From contig CAZRCD010000001.1 of the NCBI GenBank assembly GCA_964598485.1, positions 558,001-622,000 on the forward strand: DNA of 64,000 nucleotides. Reading direction: 5' to 3'. The position numbers and the translations under genes are program-made. Below the pieces are notes generated by a model. It worked only from the letters and a program-made list of their open reading frames with translations, was not told the DNA's origin and did not search any database. This DNA is from SOJA01 sp964598485. Its GTDB lineage: Archaea; Thermoproteota; Bathyarchaeia; Bathyarchaeales; Bathycorpusculaceae. Shown piece after piece: positions 61,342 through 64,000 of this stretch. Position 1 is the stretch's first letter, and each line of letters opens with the position of its first letter.

Positions 61342-62124
61342 GTGAAAGCAATTCTGCACATGATTGAATACGATTTCAGAAATTTTTTCCGCTACAAATG
61401 GTGGTTGGTGGGTCTCATAAGCATGAACCTTGCAGATCTGCTGATAATGGCAGTGGTATACAACCAGATGGTGAGCCCAGAAATAACTGAACTGACCAAA
61501 AGCTACTTCAACTTCTTCGCCCCAGGCGTCACAGTAGTAGGCTTGTTTGCCTCCGCCTTCATGATCGGTCGAGAAATAAACATGGAAGTACGCCGCGAAA
61601 TTCACCACTATATGCTCAGCCTTCCCATTACACGTTTGGAACTTGCCGTGGGCAGATTGCTTGCAGGCGGACTGAGAGGAATGGCGTACATGTCGCCACT
61701 GCTCTTGACAACATTTCTCTTCCTCGGCTTCCCGTCACTTCCACAGTTCTTCGTAATCTTAGGCGCTCTCTTCTTACTAGCAACAGGAATCTCAGGTCTG
61801 AGCATAGCCACTGCAGTTTCCACAACAAGCTTCGAAAAATTCGTTACCGCAAGAGGCTTGGTTTATTACGTGCTCTTTTTCTGCAGCAGCATCTTCTATC
61901 CGCTGTCACTTATACAGACCCTAGGCCAGGAGGGTGTAATGCCGCAGCCCATAGTAGCGTTGGCTGAACTTAACCCTCTAAGCAGCGGCGCAGATCTCAT
62001 CAGATCCTTCCTCCTAGGCACCCCGCCTTTTACGTTAAACATGATAAGAAACCTAATTGTCTTCTCAACAATCTTCGCCACGACAGCCACGTTTGCCTAC
62101 ATGAAAATAATTGAGCGAAGGTAG
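61342..62124 (+). CDS. ABC-2 type permease
   Basis: A 260-residue membrane protein, paralogous in layout to the previous one: MIEYDFRNFFRYKWWLVGLI, EVRREIHHYMLSLPITRLE and SSIFYPLSLIQTLGQ. GTG start directly after the preceding TAG. The two permeases form a heterodimer with the ATPase gene for export of an unknown substrate. Confidence 0.88.
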   Translation: MKAILHMIEYDFRNFFRYKWWLVGLISMNLADLLIMAVVYNQMVSPEITELTKSYFNFFAPGVTVVGLFASAFMIGREINMEVRREIHHYMLSLPITRLELAVGRLLAGGLRGMAYMSPLLLTTFLFLGFPSLPQFFVILGALFLLATGISGLSIATAVSTTSFEKFVTARGLVYYVLFFCSSIFYPLSLIQTLGQEGVMPQPIVALAELNPLSSGADLIRSFLLGTPPFTLNMIRNLIVFSTIFATTATFAYMKIIERR

Positions 62125-62465
62125 TATCGATCAAAATCTCTGCTGTGCTTTTCTGTTGAGATTTAGTAGCGTGTTCAGTATCTTCTCCTTATAGGTAGGT
62201 GAAGGCGCGCGCCAAAAATGAAACGCTTGTTTTTCTGCAGGATAGAACCTACAAGATTCCTTTATACACGCACGCGACGATGAGAATGTAGAAAAGTTAG
62301 ACTTTATCACGTTCAATTTGACTGATGAAAGGTGGGTTTGTTCCTAAACGGCGAATTGGATCTGCATACTGTCACTTTGCTATGTTTTGTAAACCAGCGA
62401 GTGTGCATTTTTTGTAGAACATTGAGAAAGGATGTACCTAATTATGTTAGTTTATCCAATTGTCT
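62125..62465. other. intergenic with a diverged repeat
   Basis: 62151-62204 matches 19801-19853 at about three of four bases and preserves the minus-strand peptide KEK-x-LNTLLNLNR. A GCGCGCGC tract is at 62205. No gene. Confidence 0.4.
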
Positions 62466-62852
62466 CTAAATCCTTTCTAGGTAAGCCTCTTCGGAAGCTA
62501 ACAGTTTCTTAAGTTCGGTTAAACGCCTCTCTACAATTTGGCATATTTTGACTCTGAGTTCTTCTCCTTGAATTGATTTCTGGATTTTGTTGATTTCATT
62601 TGCAAGGTAGACATCTCCTCTGGTTCCTCTGATCCATTTCTGGAAATCTCGGCGTTTGTAGTGAAAATCTATCGACTTTGCGTCTATTGTCTTTATCTTC
62701 TTGCAGAAGTCGGCGAGGCTGGCTGCAAGCTCTCCGCTATATTGTCCAATATCGGTGAAGAAGTAGAAGGCACTATTGTAGGGAACAGTTCTGAGAATCT
62801 TGGAGGCGATCTCTTTGTTGTTAACTTTCATAGTTTTTGCCTTTTTCGTCAC
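62466..62852 (-). CDS. DUF5752 family protein
   Basis: A 128-residue protein. FFTDIGQYSGELAASLADF and SIDFHYKRRDFQKWIRGTRG (about 60-79) are the family blocks; the C-terminal half is helical. DUF5752 proteins are small archaeal and bacterial proteins of unknown role often near glycosyltransferases and stress genes; no such neighbour is here. An inner ATG (62829, MKVNNKEI) is an alternative start. Confidence 0.75.
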   Translation of the reverse strand: MTKKAKTMKVNNKEIASKILRTVPYNSAFYFFTDIGQYSGELAASLADFCKKIKTIDAKSIDFHYKRRDFQKWIRGTRGDVYLANEINKIQKSIQGEELRVKICQIVERRLTELKKLLASEEAYLERI

Positions 62853-63094
62853 TCTCGGTTCACTCCTTTATGCTTATTCCTTCTGTGCGCACATTTTAAG
62901 ATTTCCTTAATACATTAGCTCGCGCGCGCGATCAGCTACTCTTTTCACATCTCTCATTCTACATACCAATTGCCACTATCTTATAGAAACCGGTTTAAGA
63001 TTTATCGTTCTTGCACACGAATCCATTACCTCTTAGGTTCCATTTCCTGAAGAGAGATTGTCATCAAAGTAGCTGTCCAACATGAAGAATATAG

Positions 63095-63577
63095 TTAACG
63101 GTAAATTGCAGCCCTTCCAGGATATTTCTTTCTGAAGAGCTTGTCTGCCTCCACGGCAAGCTTCACTTCCAGTTCCCGTTGGCTTTTTGAGATAGCGCTT
63201 AGGTTTGGGTGGGTTATGACTGGGCCGCCTAAGACGGTCTTTGTCTCCTTCTTCTGCAGCTCCCATGTAGGTACGGGGGTTATCCCCATAAGTTTCTTGA
63301 TTAGTCTGTTCTGGACGGCGCCCCTTTGGTGGATGTTGCTAAGTAGTTTTTTTGTTTCCACGCCTGATAGGGGTCTGAACCCGTAGGATGGAACTCCCTC
63401 CACAACTTTTCGCATTTCCTTTGTGCCACCTATCCTTACGCCAACTCCTGTGTATTCTTGTGGGTTAAGGGCTATCAGCTTCAGCCTGTAACCCATCCTT
63501 GAGCCTAGAACCACTACGTTTCCCTTGTGGTCGGTTAGAACACTCCAACCTTCTGGCTTCTTGTTATACTGATCCAT
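63095..63577 (-). CDS. unknown protein, start uncertain
   Basis: A conserved-looking minus-strand frame ending AIYR. Contains WSVLTDHKGNVVVLGSRMGY, VVEGVPSYGFRPLSGVETKK and a basic C-terminal half. The longer frame to 63811 contains, in a different frame, the remains of the nitroreductase gene, so its first 74 residues are probably spurious. ATG at 63575-63577 follows AGGAGG at three bases; ATG 63587 or GTG 63592 are alternatives. Product family not recognised. Confidence 0.5.
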   Translation of the reverse strand: MDQYNKKPEGWSVLTDHKGNVVVLGSRMGYRLKLIALNPQEYTGVGVRIGGTKEMRKVVEGVPSYGFRPLSGVETKKLLSNIHQRGAVQNRLIKKLMGITPVPTWELQKKETKTVLGGPVITHPNLSAISKSQRELEVKLAVEADKLFRKKYPGRAAIYR

Positions 63578-63784
63578 AATCCTCCTCATCACTGATTCAA
63601 TCGGCTCGACGTTCACGCTGATCCCCCAAGAAAGCTTAACAAAGCGTCCCCTAAAAAGACATCTGAATCTGATGTGTTGATTCAAACATTGCTCGGATTG
63701 CGAAAACACACGAGAACAATCAACCAATCTCAAATTTGGATATTCTAAAAATAGATGAGCGAATGAGCGCACGCGGTGATAAAG

Positions 63785-64000
63785 AAGCTCTGTTGAGTAT
63801 TTCTTCTTCACTGGGCTTATAATCTGGCAAATATCCAGCTCAACTCAATGACCCGAATACTTCTTTCAGAAGATTCTCGTCGTCAATGATGACGTATTTT
63901 AGTGATTGACGGTTAGCCCCGGAATGAGAAAGCCTTGCTGCATCTACACAGCTTGTCAAGACTTCTTTGGGAACATCTTTCTGCAAATATTTTCGTATCG
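63785..64000 (-). pseudogene. truncated nitroreductase gene, 5' end outside window
   Basis: The frame from the right edge reads IRKYLQKDVPKEVLTSCVDA and ARLSHSGANRQSLKYVIIDD, the N-terminal FMN-binding part of a nitroreductase. It meets a stop at 63840-63842, but the next frame continues AGYLPDYKPSEEEILNRA, the following nitroreductase segment. The rest of the gene is missing. So a one-base shift and a truncation have inactivated it. Confidence 0.7.

Noticed and set aside
1..64000. CRISPR array
   Set aside because: No regularly spaced short repeats were seen on either strand; the boundary motif copies are kilobases apart.

Overview
This window is archaeal chromosome, most likely from a Thermoproteota lineage close to Bathyarchaeia. 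The pointers are a class I lysyl-tRNA synthetase, UPF0147 and UPF0148 (p27-like) proteins, HerA/NurA, TATA boxes 25-30 bp before starts, frequent GTG/TTG starts, many small zinc-ribbon proteins, and degenerate archaeal-type tyrosine integrases. The lineage is inference; no rRNA gene is present. By eye the DNA is AT-rich (about 40% GC).

Layout. 0-5.5 kb: small conserved housekeeping and unknown genes (UPF0148, UPF0147, GNAT, cupin, COG2509-like FAD oxidoreductase, zinc-ribbon protein, metallopeptidase, wHTH regulator). 5.5-8.7 kb: low-density DNA with a phosphoesterase, a folded RNA/TnpB-like relic, a frameshifted zinc-ribbon gene and a possible small ORF. 8.8-13.6 kb: a coiled-coil/SPFH/membrane-protein operon, lysS and an acyl-CoA dehydrogenase. 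13.7-19.7 kb: a membrane-stress group (HdeD-like DUF308, two MscS channels, a P-type ATPase, MscL). 19.8-26.4 kb: an accessory region full of relics (tRNA pieces, long and short repeats, a truncated AAA ATPase) that also holds a heliorhodopsin and several small membrane proteins. 26.4-30.6 kb: HerA, NurA and a beta-CASP-type metallo-beta-lactamase RNase. 30.7-37.3 kb: a PadR-controlled MacB-like ABC efflux operon whose second ATPase carries a long extra N-terminal domain.

37.6-58.9 kb is a defence island. It holds two AbiE-like nucleotidyltransferase toxin/antitoxin pairs, an MFS transporter, a group of single restriction-nuclease-like genes, and then a three-part locus of DUF499 ATPase, DUF1156 DNA methylase and PLD+SNF2 helicase that matches what is described as Hma (helicase-methylase-ATPase). 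Three additional unknown genes sit in the Hma operons. Past it come a decayed integrase end abutting an intact tRNA-Arg(GCG), an ABC-2 exporter operon (59.6-62.1 kb), a DUF5752 gene, an unknown gene and a broken nitroreductase running off the right edge.

The accessory parts share a boundary-like motif (consensus about TGGWGAYRTCTCCCGCAA followed by a T-run) seen at seven or more places, often at the break-point of a truncated tRNA, integrase or repeat. Together with tRNA 3'-end relics, it suggests the region was built by repeated integration of tRNA-targeting elements that have since decayed. Base composition also switches sharply between G/T-rich and A/C-rich strands inside the defence island.
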